From: Bacteroidota bacterium
Lineage (GTDB): Bacteria > Bacteroidota > Bacteroidia > Chitinophagales > Chitinophagaceae
NCBI GenBank assembly: GCA_023390215.1
Contig: JAEWDG010000096.1
Coordinates: forward strand, 1-6,734
DNA length: 6,734 nt
Direction: 5' to 3'
In this document: piece by piece, positions 1 to 6,505 of the stretch
How the letters are laid out: every line of letters begins with the position of its first letter
Numbering within the stretch: the stretch's first letter is position 1
Translations under genes and position numbers: made by a program
Notes under the pieces: model-generated
The model's input: only the letters and a program-made list of their open reading frames with translations
The model's database searches: none
Told to the model about the DNA's origin: nothing

Positions 1-692
1 GTTTGGAGCGAATGGCCGTGTTAACAGGTCTGAAGAAAGATCCTTTTGATTGTTATGAATTCCTGAATAACCTGCATGAAAAAAATAATCTCAACCCTTT
101 GTATTTTTTTCTCATCGCAGAAAAGTCCGGTGTTTACGATAAAAATATTTCTCCCGGCAACGCCAGCTTCCAAAAGCTGATAAAAGAGCACGCCAGGAAC
201 TACGAGATAGGACTGCATCCATCCTGGCAAAGTCATGATGATGCAGAGATCCTGAAAAACGAAAAAATCACTTTGGAAAATATCGCATCGGTATCTGTTC
301 AGAGATCGAGGCAACATTATATCCGTATGAAACTGCCAGAAACTTATGAAAGACTGTTGCAGGCTGGGATCAAAGATGATTATTCAATGGGATATGGCAG
401 CGTAAACGGTTTCAGGGCGGCAGTGAACAGGTCTTTTCCCTGGTATAATCTGGCGAAAGAAAAAATTGAATCGCTCATTATTCATCCTTTTTGTTTCATG
501 GATGCTAACAGCCACTATGAACAAAAGCAGGCTATAGAAGAATCGAAGGAAGAGATCATGTATTATCTGAAAATATGTAAAGCGGTGGGTGGAAAAATGA
601 TCACCGTTTTTCATAACAGCTTCCTGGGTTCGGGATCTGAGTTCAGCGGATGGAAAAGTCTTTATACTGATTTTATTCGGTCGGCGGTTTAA
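1..692 (+). CDS. Polysaccharide-deacetylase-like protein, C-terminal part (5' end outside window)
   Basis: The frame is open from the window edge to a TAA at 690-692, giving about 229 residues, so the true start lies upstream; the TTG at position 3 reads as an internal leucine. The sequence resembles the C-terminal half of the long Bacteroidota proteins annotated as polysaccharide deacetylase family, which carry a separate N-terminal domain and run to roughly 400 residues or more. Visible family landmarks, counted from position 3, are TGLKKDPFD (8-16), YEIGLHPSW (67-75), SRQHYIRM (102-109), DYSMGYGSVNGFRAA (126-140) and a near-terminal FHNSFLG. The fold would be a NodB-like (beta/alpha) barrel. 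The HPS at 72-74 lies where a metal ligand would be expected, but no HxxxH pair of the classical CE4 type follows, so deacetylase activity is uncertain. A role in cell-surface glycan metabolism is inferred. The last 20 bases overlap the 3' end of the opposite-strand transporter gene. Confidence 0.8.
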   Translation, partial: LERMAVLTGLKKDPFDCYEFLNNLHEKNNLNPLYFFLIAEKSGVYDKNISPGNASFQKLIKEHARNYEIGLHPSWQSHDDAEILKNEKITLENIASVSVQRSRQHYIRMKLPETYERLLQAGIKDDYSMGYGSVNGFRAAVNRSFPWYNLAKEKIESLIIHPFCFMDANSHYEQKQAIEESKEEIMYYLKICKAVGGKMITVFHNSFLGSGSEFSGWKSLYTDFIRSAV

Positions 693-1590
693 TGGCGTGG
701 GATTTTCGCAAACTCAGATTTACAAGAAATACTCCGATCAATGTAACAATTGAGCCCCAAATGATCAGCGCTGTGAGCTTTTCATCTACAAATAATGCAG
801 CTAAAACCATTGCGACCAGCGGATTTATATACGCATACAACGATGCAATGGCGGCAGGTAAATGTTTAATGGAATAAATAAATGCTGCAAAACTTACCAC
901 AGATCCGAGAATGACGAGATACCAAATCACTTCCCATCCAACCAATGGAATCGCGGAAAATGAGATATGCTGACCGGTTAATAAAGAAAATACATAGAGT
1001 ATTATTCCGCTGAAAAACATCTGCCATCCTGTAGAATGATAAGGATCGAAAGCAGTTTTCTTTCTCATGATCAGCACAGTACCCACACTCCATGATAACA
1101 TTGCCGATACCGATAAAAATATCCCCCAGCCAAATCCTTTGTGCAACGAATGAAAAGCATTGTCATAAAAAACAATAGCGACACCGGTCAATCCAAGTAA
1201 CAATCCCGTAAGTGTAAGTGCGTTGATGATCTTTATTTTAAGAAATACCCTTTCGATAATAACTACACTTAGCGGGTATAACGCACCAATCAGTGCGCTG
1301 AAACCTGAGGGAATATAATTTAAACTCCAGGTACTTAATCCGTTTGCAAATACGAACATTAATAATCCCAGCAATACAGACCAAAGCAAATCCGGCAGAG
1401 AAGGAAAATGCTGTTTTTTTATCAGAAGAAAAAAAATAAGAAATAAAGATCCTGCAAGAAATTGCCGGATGGCCGACATCTCGAGCGCCGGCATCGCATG
1501 TACGCCTACTTTACTCACAACCCAGGTGGTGCCCCAAACTGTACTTGTTATAAACAACGCGCCATAACCTTTGGCGGTTCCTGATCTCAT
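673..1590 (-). CDS. EamA/DMT-family transporter (10 TM)
   Basis: This 305-residue protein has the size and pattern of the drug/metabolite transporter superfamily: two tandem EamA repeats of five hydrophobic segments each. Approximate membrane segments are residues 8-30, 41-57, 67-88, 94-113, 123-141, 151-173, 188-206, 218-239, 245-267 and 272-291. The first repeat opens with STVWGTTWVVSKVG, a typical EamA beginning, and the second repeat (from about 150) contains the matching WSVGTVLIMRK. Late in each repeat are GFSALIGALYPL (about 97-108) and AAIASLYAYINPLVA, which correspond to each other. It should act as an inner-membrane permease or exporter of a small metabolite; the substrate cannot be told from sequence. 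The ATG at 1590 is 9 bases after the purH stop, which supports co-transcription with purH. No Shine-Dalgarno motif precedes it, as is common in Bacteroidota. Its tail overlaps the convergent deacetylase-like gene by 20 bases. Confidence 0.93.
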   Translation of the reverse strand: MRSGTAKGYGALFITSTVWGTTWVVSKVGVHAMPALEMSAIRQFLAGSLFLIFFLLIKKQHFPSLPDLLWSVLLGLLMFVFANGLSTWSLNYIPSGFSALIGALYPLSVVIIERVFLKIKIINALTLTGLLLGLTGVAIVFYDNAFHSLHKGFGWGIFLSVSAMLSWSVGTVLIMRKKTAFDPYHSTGWQMFFSGIILYVFSLLTGQHISFSAIPLVGWEVIWYLVILGSVVSFAAFIYSIKHLPAAIASLYAYINPLVAMVLAALFVDEKLTALIIWGSIVTLIGVFLVNLSLRKSHAIKPPTE

Positions 1591-1599
1591 AAACGATAA

Positions 1600-3141
1600 T
1601 TAATGAAGGAAATGCCTCATTCCGGTCAATACCATTGCAAGATTGTTGGCTTTACAATAGTTGATGGAATCAGCATCTCTTACCGAGCCACCGGGTTGAA
1701 TAAATGCCACAATACCATGTTCGCCGGCAATCCGCACACAATCATCAAAAGGGAAAAACGCGTCACTTGCGAGCACGGAATTTTTGAGTTCAAAACCGAA
1801 CTGTTCGGCTTTCGAAATTGCATGGCGCAAAGCGTCTACCCTGCTTGTTTGTCCGCAACCCTTACCAATCAGTTGCCTGTTCTTAACGATGGCAATGGCA
1901 TTACTTTTAAGATGTTTACAAACAAGGTTTCCAAATATGAGATCTTTTTGTTCGGTTTCGGATGTATCTCTGCCGCCCACTTCATTCCATGTATTATAGT
2001 TGCCTGCGTCCGCATCCTGGGTGAGTACCCCATTGAGAACCGATTTGAATTGTTTTGCATGTATTGCATTTGCCTTCAGGCGAAGGAGAATACGGTTTTT
2101 CTTCGCCTGTAAAACTTTCATCGCCTCCTCTGAAAATCCCGGTGCGATCAATACTTCAAAAAACAACTCACTGATTGCTCCGGCAGTGCTTTCATCTATT
2201 TCCTTATTGGCAACCAACACCCCACCAAAAGCGCTTTCAGGATCACCTTCCAATGCCGCATCCCAGCTCTGCTTCAACGTTTGCCGTGTTGCGATGCCAC
2301 AAACATTTGTGTGTTTAATAATGGCGAACAAAGGCTCTGCTTCACCGAACTCACGAATCAGCTTAACTGCCGCATCTACATCAACAAGATTATTATATGA
2401 AAGAGATTTTCCGTGAAGTTGTTCAAATACATCGTTCAGGTTTCCATAATATAATGCCTGCTGATGCGGATTTTCACCATAACGTAAGGCATACGGTGAG
2501 GTGAATGCTTCAGCGAACATACGATCGGCTTCAGGGTTAAAATATTTAGTGATAGCAACGTCGTAACGCGTCACTATATCAAAAGCTTTTGCCGCAAACT
2601 GTTTTCTTTGCTGCAGATCGGTCTGGCAATATTGTGTTCGAATGATGTCAACGAGCGTTTGATAATCATCTTTAGAAGCAATAACGGTTATATCTCTGAA
2701 ATTTTTTGCTGCCGCCCGGATCATGGAAGGTCCACCGATATCTATTTTTTCGATGATCAATGGTTCCTTTTCCTCTTCACTGAGGCCTTCATCGGCATTA
2801 ACAGTAGCCAGGGTTTGTTCGAACGGATAAAGATCAACAATTACCAGGTCTATTTCAGGAATTTGAAAATCCTTCATCTCCCGGATGTCATTTTCATTAT
2901 ACCGCCTGCCTAAAATCCCCCCGAATACAGAAGGATGTAATGTTTTAACACGACCACCGAGTATGGAAGGATAAGAAGTGATTTCTTCAACAGGAATGCA
3001 GGATAATCCGAGTTTTTCTATAAATTGTTGTGTACCGCCGGTACTGTATAAAGTTACGCCCGATGCCGCAAGTTCTCTTACGAGCGGTTCCAGCCCATCC
3101 TTATAAAATACAGAGACGAGTGCCGAACGAATGCGCTTCAT
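1600..3141 (-). CDS. purH: Bifunctional AICAR formyltransferase / IMP cyclohydrolase
   Basis: PurH catalyses the last two steps of de novo IMP synthesis in the cytoplasm: formylation of AICAR with 10-formyltetrahydrofolate, then ring closure of FAICAR to IMP. The 513 residues match the usual length. The N-terminal MGS-like cyclohydrolase domain (about 1-195) shows SALVSVFYKDGL, YSTGGT (32-37), GGRVKTLHPSVFGGIL (62-77) and DIGGPSMIRAAAKN (134-147). The formyltransferase domain (about 200-513) shows LRYGENPHQ (219-227), SYNNLVDVDAA (248-258), the catalytic Lys-His pair at 276-277 in KHTNVCG, DPESAFGG (300-307), and a C-terminal FPFDDC, QPGGSVRD and TGMRHFLH. The second domain has KHTNVCG where many bacteria have KHANPCG, but the Lys-His pair is kept. 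No frameshift or missing region was seen. It begins 11 bases after the comEC stop and ends 9 bases before the transporter start, so it is probably the middle gene of a three-gene transcript. No PurR-like operator was recognised. Confidence 0.98.
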   Translation of the reverse strand: MKRIRSALVSVFYKDGLEPLVRELAASGVTLYSTGGTQQFIEKLGLSCIPVEEITSYPSILGGRVKTLHPSVFGGILGRRYNENDIREMKDFQIPEIDLVIVDLYPFEQTLATVNADEGLSEEEKEPLIIEKIDIGGPSMIRAAAKNFRDITVIASKDDYQTLVDIIRTQYCQTDLQQRKQFAAKAFDIVTRYDVAITKYFNPEADRMFAEAFTSPYALRYGENPHQQALYYGNLNDVFEQLHGKSLSYNNLVDVDAAVKLIREFGEAEPLFAIIKHTNVCGIATRQTLKQSWDAALEGDPESAFGGVLVANKEIDESTAGAISELFFEVLIAPGFSEEAMKVLQAKKNRILLRLKANAIHAKQFKSVLNGVLTQDADAGNYNTWNEVGGRDTSETEQKDLIFGNLVCKHLKSNAIAIVKNRQLIGKGCGQTSRVDALRHAISKAEQFGFELKNSVLASDAFFPFDDCVRIAGEHGIVAFIQPGGSVRDADSINYCKANNLAMVLTGMRHFLH

Positions 3142-3152
3142 GATAAAAGATT

Positions 3153-5240
3153 TTAGTGTAGGAGCGGATAATAGATGAATGCACCCTGCTCCGGTATTGA
3201 AAAACAGGGCAAAGCTAACTGTTCACATATGCTTTTCCATTTTGCAATTTTCCACAAACTGTTAGAACCATCGAACAGGATCAATTGAGGTTTTACCTGA
3301 TGCAGCATTTCCGTCAAATCTATCCTTGCGTTTTGTGTAAGAAGCAGGATGTCGCAGCTATCCACCGGCGCAGGAATAAACATTCCCGCATCAACCACAA
3401 TGATCTTCTTATTATAGTATTCGAATATTTTTCCATCATGTAATGTTCTGTTGCATTTCTCCCCTCCCCCTCCGAGATTTGCCAGGGCGGGATAAACAAT
3501 CATTGACTGAAATTTGGGATCAGAAATTACTCCGCTATCGGCAACCAAAAGGGATTTTCTCCTATCGATAAAATGAACAGCAGTCTGGCGGGGCAGATTA
3601 TAAAATATGATTTTCGGTTCAAGGCCTTTCGATAACAAAACAACTGAATGTACGAATAGCAGCGCCGCAATTGACGCAAGGGATACATTCAAATAACCCG
3701 GTTTATTTTTTCGGAGTGAAAGGAATAAAAAGAAAACCGCCAGCGAAAGCAACAACAACGAAAAGCTATTGAAATAGATCGCGGGGATTGTGGCGCCGGG
3801 CAATCTGTCAATAAATTTCACGATGCCATTCATCAGGCACACTCCGTAATAACAAAGCTTTCCTGTAACAGTTGCTAAAGCAGGAAGCCACGAGAAACCA
3901 ATTACGGCAAAACCCAGAATAAGAATAGCGCTTGAGAGTGGTACGACGATCAGGTTAGCAATAAGAAAATAGACAGGAAACTGGTGGAAATAAAAAAGAC
4001 AGGCCGGAAGGGTAGCGAACTGTGCACTGATACTAACGGAACTGGCCTTCCATATATACCTGACCACAGGATTTTTGACAAATACAAGCCGGTAAAGCGG
4101 ATCCTGAAATGTAACAATTCCGATAACAGCAAGATAGCTGAGTTGAAAACCGATATCCCATAAAAAGTAGGGATTATATAAAAGCAGAAAGAATGCAGAA
4201 CTGGCCAGCGCATTAAATATCGAACCTTTATATTTCAATGCCCGTCCTGTTAACATGAATGAAAACATAACCGCGCTGCGTAAAACAGAAGCTGAAGCCC
4301 CACTTACAAATGAGAAAATCCAGAGACCGGCAATGCACAAGGCCGACTGAAGAAGGATCTTTTTTTTTAGGCCGGGAATGCGGGATAGGATATTGATAAG
4401 AATGAGATAAACTAACCCAAGGTGCAAACCCGATATAGCCACAACATGAATGACGCCTGTGTTACTGTATGCTTGCTGAAGTTCTTTGTCCAGATCACCT
4501 TTGTATCCTACCAGTAGTGCTTTGGTTACTCCCTTCGCTTCTTCGTTATCCGGAAAAAATCGATCGACCGCTTCAACAGCAAATTTCCGCATATGCAAAA
4601 TAGCCAACCGAAACATATTGGGTTCCGAATAACCCGTCAATTTCCAGTCGTTCTTATGCAAATAGGCCTGGTGAAAAATGCCTTTCAGTGCGGCATAATT
4701 TTCATAATCGAACCCTCCCGGATTGCCCATATTCTTTACCGGCAAAAAAACTGAACGGCTGAATAAGATCGAGCCCGCCTTAAGCTGAACACTTAAACTG
4801 TCCCGCTCAATATTCAGCATAACAATCCCCGTAGCAGCAATAATATTTGAATCGCTGATCACATAGCGAACGCTTGCAATGGTTCGCAGATATTTACCAT
4901 TCCATTCAGGTTGTTCATCGAGCTGTAGCTCCATTGCCTGAATGTTTTTTTGAAGTCCTACCCAATCAGGCCTTGTCTGCACATCTGCTTTACCTGTTAA
5001 CCCTGCAAAAAGGAAAAGTATGGCAGTTGACCCAAACACTCCCGTTCCCAAATAAGCACGAAAAACAAATTTTAAGGGGAGCAGATGAAGCAGCAGAAAT
5101 AAAAATAACGCAAGGGAAAAAATAAGCAGAAAATAGTTTGAAAATAATGGCAGTTGCCTCCCAAGTATTATCCCGGTCATTGCCGGAAACAACAATCTTG
5201 TAAACGGAGCCTGCTTCCAGAATGGAAGGTCAAATTTCAT
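3153..5240 (-). CDS. comEC: ComEC/Rec2-family DNA uptake channel with degenerate hydrolase domain
   Basis: This is the inner-membrane channel protein that carries single-stranded DNA into the cytoplasm during natural transformation. I choose the ATG at 5240 (695 residues), because MKFDLPFWKQAPFTRLL is a typical Bacteroidota ComEC start; an upstream in-frame TTG at 5279 would add 13 polar residues that do not look like the family. Two or three N-terminal membrane segments (about 14-82) are followed by a DUF4131-type soluble region (about 90-200) containing NPGGFDYENYAALKGI (173-188). The competence domain (about 235-510) holds KALLVGYKGDL (240-250), VVAISGLHLGLVY (266-278), SGASASVLRSAVMF (313-326) and NPYFLWDIGFQLSYLAVIGI (356-375). 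Residues from about 540 to the end resemble the tail of a metallo-beta-lactamase domain (CDILLLTQNARIDL, then SIPEQGAF) but lack the HxHxDH and HHGS ligands. Loss of these in Bacteroidota ComEC is, to my knowledge, common. It is followed after 11 bases by purH. Confidence 0.95.
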   Translation of the reverse strand: MKFDLPFWKQAPFTRLLFPAMTGIILGRQLPLFSNYFLLIFSLALFLFLLLHLLPLKFVFRAYLGTGVFGSTAILFLFAGLTGKADVQTRPDWVGLQKNIQAMELQLDEQPEWNGKYLRTIASVRYVISDSNIIAATGIVMLNIERDSLSVQLKAGSILFSRSVFLPVKNMGNPGGFDYENYAALKGIFHQAYLHKNDWKLTGYSEPNMFRLAILHMRKFAVEAVDRFFPDNEEAKGVTKALLVGYKGDLDKELQQAYSNTGVIHVVAISGLHLGLVYLILINILSRIPGLKKKILLQSALCIAGLWIFSFVSGASASVLRSAVMFSFMLTGRALKYKGSIFNALASSAFFLLLYNPYFLWDIGFQLSYLAVIGIVTFQDPLYRLVFVKNPVVRYIWKASSVSISAQFATLPACLFYFHQFPVYFLIANLIVVPLSSAILILGFAVIGFSWLPALATVTGKLCYYGVCLMNGIVKFIDRLPGATIPAIYFNSFSLLLLSLAVFFLFLSLRKNKPGYLNVSLASIAALLFVHSVVLLSKGLEPKIIFYNLPRQTAVHFIDRRKSLLVADSGVISDPKFQSMIVYPALANLGGGGEKCNRTLHDGKIFEYYNKKIIVVDAGMFIPAPVDSCDILLLTQNARIDLTEMLHQVKPQLILFDGSNSLWKIAKWKSICEQLALPCFSIPEQGAFIYYPLLH

Positions 5241-5306
5241 GTGACAAGCTAAAACGGATTGCCTGCCATGCCGCGACAAATAAACGGAGATAAAAAAAGA
5301 AAAAAA
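5241..5306. other. Intergenic gap between the carB half and comEC
   Basis: This 66-base gap follows the TAG stop of the carB half. On the minus strand it begins with a T-rich stretch (T7, C, T7 at 5306-5292) and continues as mixed sequence up to the comEC ATG. No strong Shine-Dalgarno motif is seen before that ATG. An 8-mer TTTATTTG on the minus strand comes close to the Bacteroidota -7 element (TAnnTTTG), but no TTTG lies at the right distance upstream. The main promoter for comEC-purH-transporter is therefore not identified. Confidence 0.6.
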
Positions 5307-5341
5307 CTATTTACTCAGGTGCATACTTCTTTCCCTGTAAA
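5294..5341 (-). terminator. Possible weak intrinsic terminator at the 3' end of the carB half
   Basis: On the minus strand, TTTAC-AGG (5341-5334) can pair with CCT-GA-GTAAA (5319-5310) with a two-base bulge and a 14-base loop. Three bases further on comes a run of seven T, one C and seven T (5306-5292). The placement directly across the carB stop codon and before the T tract fits a Rho-independent terminator. The stem is only eight pairs, AT-rich and bulged, so it may be weak or fortuitous. Confidence 0.3.
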
Positions 5342-6023
5342 GTTGCCTGAAATAAGGATCCCGCAGATCTTTTATAAAACGAATGGCTTCACCCGTACTT
5401 TTCATTTCAGGTCCGAGTTCTTTATTAACGCCGGGGAATTTATTGAAAGAGAAAACCGGTTCTTTAATTGCAAACCCCTCCAGTTTTTTCTCAAAACTGA
5501 AATCCCGAAGTTTAGCTGAACCAATCATTACTTTGGTGGCAATATTCAGATAGGGAATTTGATAAGCTTTTGCAATGAATGGCGTGGTACGGGATGCCCG
5601 GGGATTGGCTTCGATCACATAGACATTTCCATCTTTAATAGCGAACTGAATATTAATCAATCCTCGTATATCAAGCGCTTTGGCAATCTTCTCCGCATAT
5701 TCCTCCATTGTATGTACGATCAGCGGAGAAAGATTGAACTGTGGCAATACGGCATTGCTATCCCCGCTGTGAATACCCGCCGGTTCAATATGTTCCATCA
5801 CACCCATCACATGAAACGTTTCGCCGTCGTAGATCGCATCGATCTCTGCTTCCTGACATCTGTCGAGAAAATTATCGATGAGAATTTTATTTCCGGGCAA
5901 ATGTTTGATGAGGCTTAATACGCCTTTCTCGAGTTCTTCATCATTCAACACAATACGCATACGCTGTCCACCCAACACATAGCTCGGACGAATCAAAACC
6001 GGGTAGCCCACCTCACGCGCCAC
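5307..6023 (-). CDS. carB: CarB C-half, downstream piece: ATP-grasp domain (238 residues if started at GTG)
   Basis: This is the part after the in-frame TAA. A GTG at 6023 (VAREVGYP) is the first plausible restart and lies in the same frame as the upstream piece, so no frameshift separates them. It contains most of the ATP-grasp domain with its ATP- and metal-binding motifs (SYVLGG, VIEANPRASRT) and ends with a TAG at 5307-5309. No Shine-Dalgarno motif precedes the GTG, and independent translation is doubtful; it is better read as the downstream remnant of one gene. Confidence 0.5.
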   Translation of the reverse strand: MAREVGYPVLIRPSYVLGGQRMRIVLNDEELEKGVLSLIKHLPGNKILIDNFLDRCQEAEIDAIYDGETFHVMGVMEHIEPAGIHSGDSNAVLPQFNLSPLIVHTMEEYAEKIAKALDIRGLINIQFAIKDGNVYVIEANPRASRTTPFIAKAYQIPYLNIATKVMIGSAKLRDFSFEKKLEGFAIKEPVFSFNKFPGVNKELGPEMKSTGEAIRFIKDLRDPYFRQLYRERSMHLSK

Positions 6024-6044
6024 TTCGATGGCTTCGTCTGTGTT

Positions 6045-6503
6045 TTATGCAGTGCCATATTTCGGATACGGAATATCAAGCGATTTCAGCATGTCGCTAA
6101 ATCGTCCGCGGTCTTCGGCGATGTCCATATTATCGAAGGAAGTTCCAAAGATCTTAACGCCCATCTCGTGCAGCCGTCTTGCCAGTTTCAACGCGGTTTG
6201 TCCTCCCAACTGAACAATTATACCTTCCGGCTTTTCATGCTCAATGATCTCCCAGATATGTTCCCAGAAAACAGGTTCAAAATAAAGTTTATCAGCAATA
6301 TCAAAGTCAGTGGAAACCGTTTCGGGATTGCAATTGATCATGATGGCTTCATAACCACTTTCCTTGATCGCCAGTAATCCGTGAACGCAGCAATAATCGA
6401 ATTCAATACCCTGGCCTATGCGGTTGGGACCACTTCCCAAAACGATGATCTTTTTCTTTCCTGAAACGATCGATTCATTTTTGTTGCTGAGCTTTAGTTC
6501 CAT
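6045..6503 (-). CDS. carB: CarB C-half, upstream piece: pre-ATP-grasp domain (152 residues)
   Basis: This is the part of the carB half that would be translated if the TAA acts as a stop. It starts at ATG 6503, two bases after the SxtJ stop, which suggests translational coupling. It covers the whole pre-ATP-grasp Rossmann-like domain and only the first ~25 residues of the ATP-grasp domain ([20 protein letters not shown]). The first 15 residues ([15 protein letters not shown]) keep an NES element that in full-length CarB belongs to the linker joining the two halves. Alone, this piece lacks the nucleotide-binding and catalytic residues and should be inactive. Confidence 0.55.
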   Translation of the reverse strand: MELKLSNKNESIVSGKKKIIVLGSGPNRIGQGIEFDYCCVHGLLAIKESGYEAIMINCNPETVSTDFDIADKLYFEPVFWEHIWEIIEHEKPEGIIVQLGGQTALKLARRLHEMGVKIFGTSFDNMDIAEDRGRFSDMLKSLDIPYPKYGTA

Positions 6504-6505
6504 TA

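Larger units (their letters stand above)
5307..6503 (-). pseudogene. carB: Carbamoyl-phosphate synthase large subunit, stand-alone C-terminal half with an in-frame stop
   Basis: Read through one TAA at 6045-6047, this frame encodes 398 positions matching only the second synthetase half of CarB (about residues 540-940 of the E. coli protein), which phosphorylates carbamate to carbamoyl phosphate for pyrimidine and arginine synthesis. The pre-ATP-grasp domain shows [17 protein letters not shown] (21-37), [13 protein letters not shown] and [10 protein letters not shown]; the ATP-grasp domain shows RPSYVLGG (172-179), EHIEPAGIHSGDS (about 238-249), VIEANPRASRT (296-306) and PEMKSTGE (365-372). 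It ends in YRERSMHLSK, without the allosteric MGS-like domain, as in Bacteroidota CarB. The N-terminal synthetase half is absent: immediately upstream is an SxtJ-type gene, and the carB frame above the ATG closes at 6543-6545 after a few unrelated codons. Apart from the TAA, both sides are in the same frame and well conserved. It could be a recent pseudogene, a split carB with a sequence error, or a suppressed stop. Confidence 0.8.

Noticed and set aside
692..877. Small plus-strand open frame just after the deacetylase-like gene
   Set aside because: It lies entirely within the transporter gene on the opposite strand and has no protein-like features of its own.
2000..2416. Long open frame on the plus strand inside purH, and similar frames elsewhere opposite or within the main genes
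   Set aside because: They lie wholly inside well-supported genes, have no recognisable family features and show the composition expected of antisense shadows.
5241..5279. Extending comEC upstream to an in-frame TTG at 5279 (13 extra residues)
   Set aside because: The added stretch SRHGRQSVLACH is polar and unlike ComEC N-termini, TTG is a rare start, and the ATG at 5240 gives a family-like beginning.
5277..5286. Possible Bacteroidota -7 promoter element (TTTATTTG on the minus strand) upstream of comEC
   Set aside because: It deviates at the invariant A and no TTTG-type -33 element lies at suitable spacing upstream, only a T-rich tract.
6045..6047. Genome-wide reassignment of TAA as a sense codon
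   Set aside because: The deacetylase-like gene, the transporter, purH, comEC and the SxtJ-type gene all end at TAA exactly where their families end, so TAA works as a stop here.
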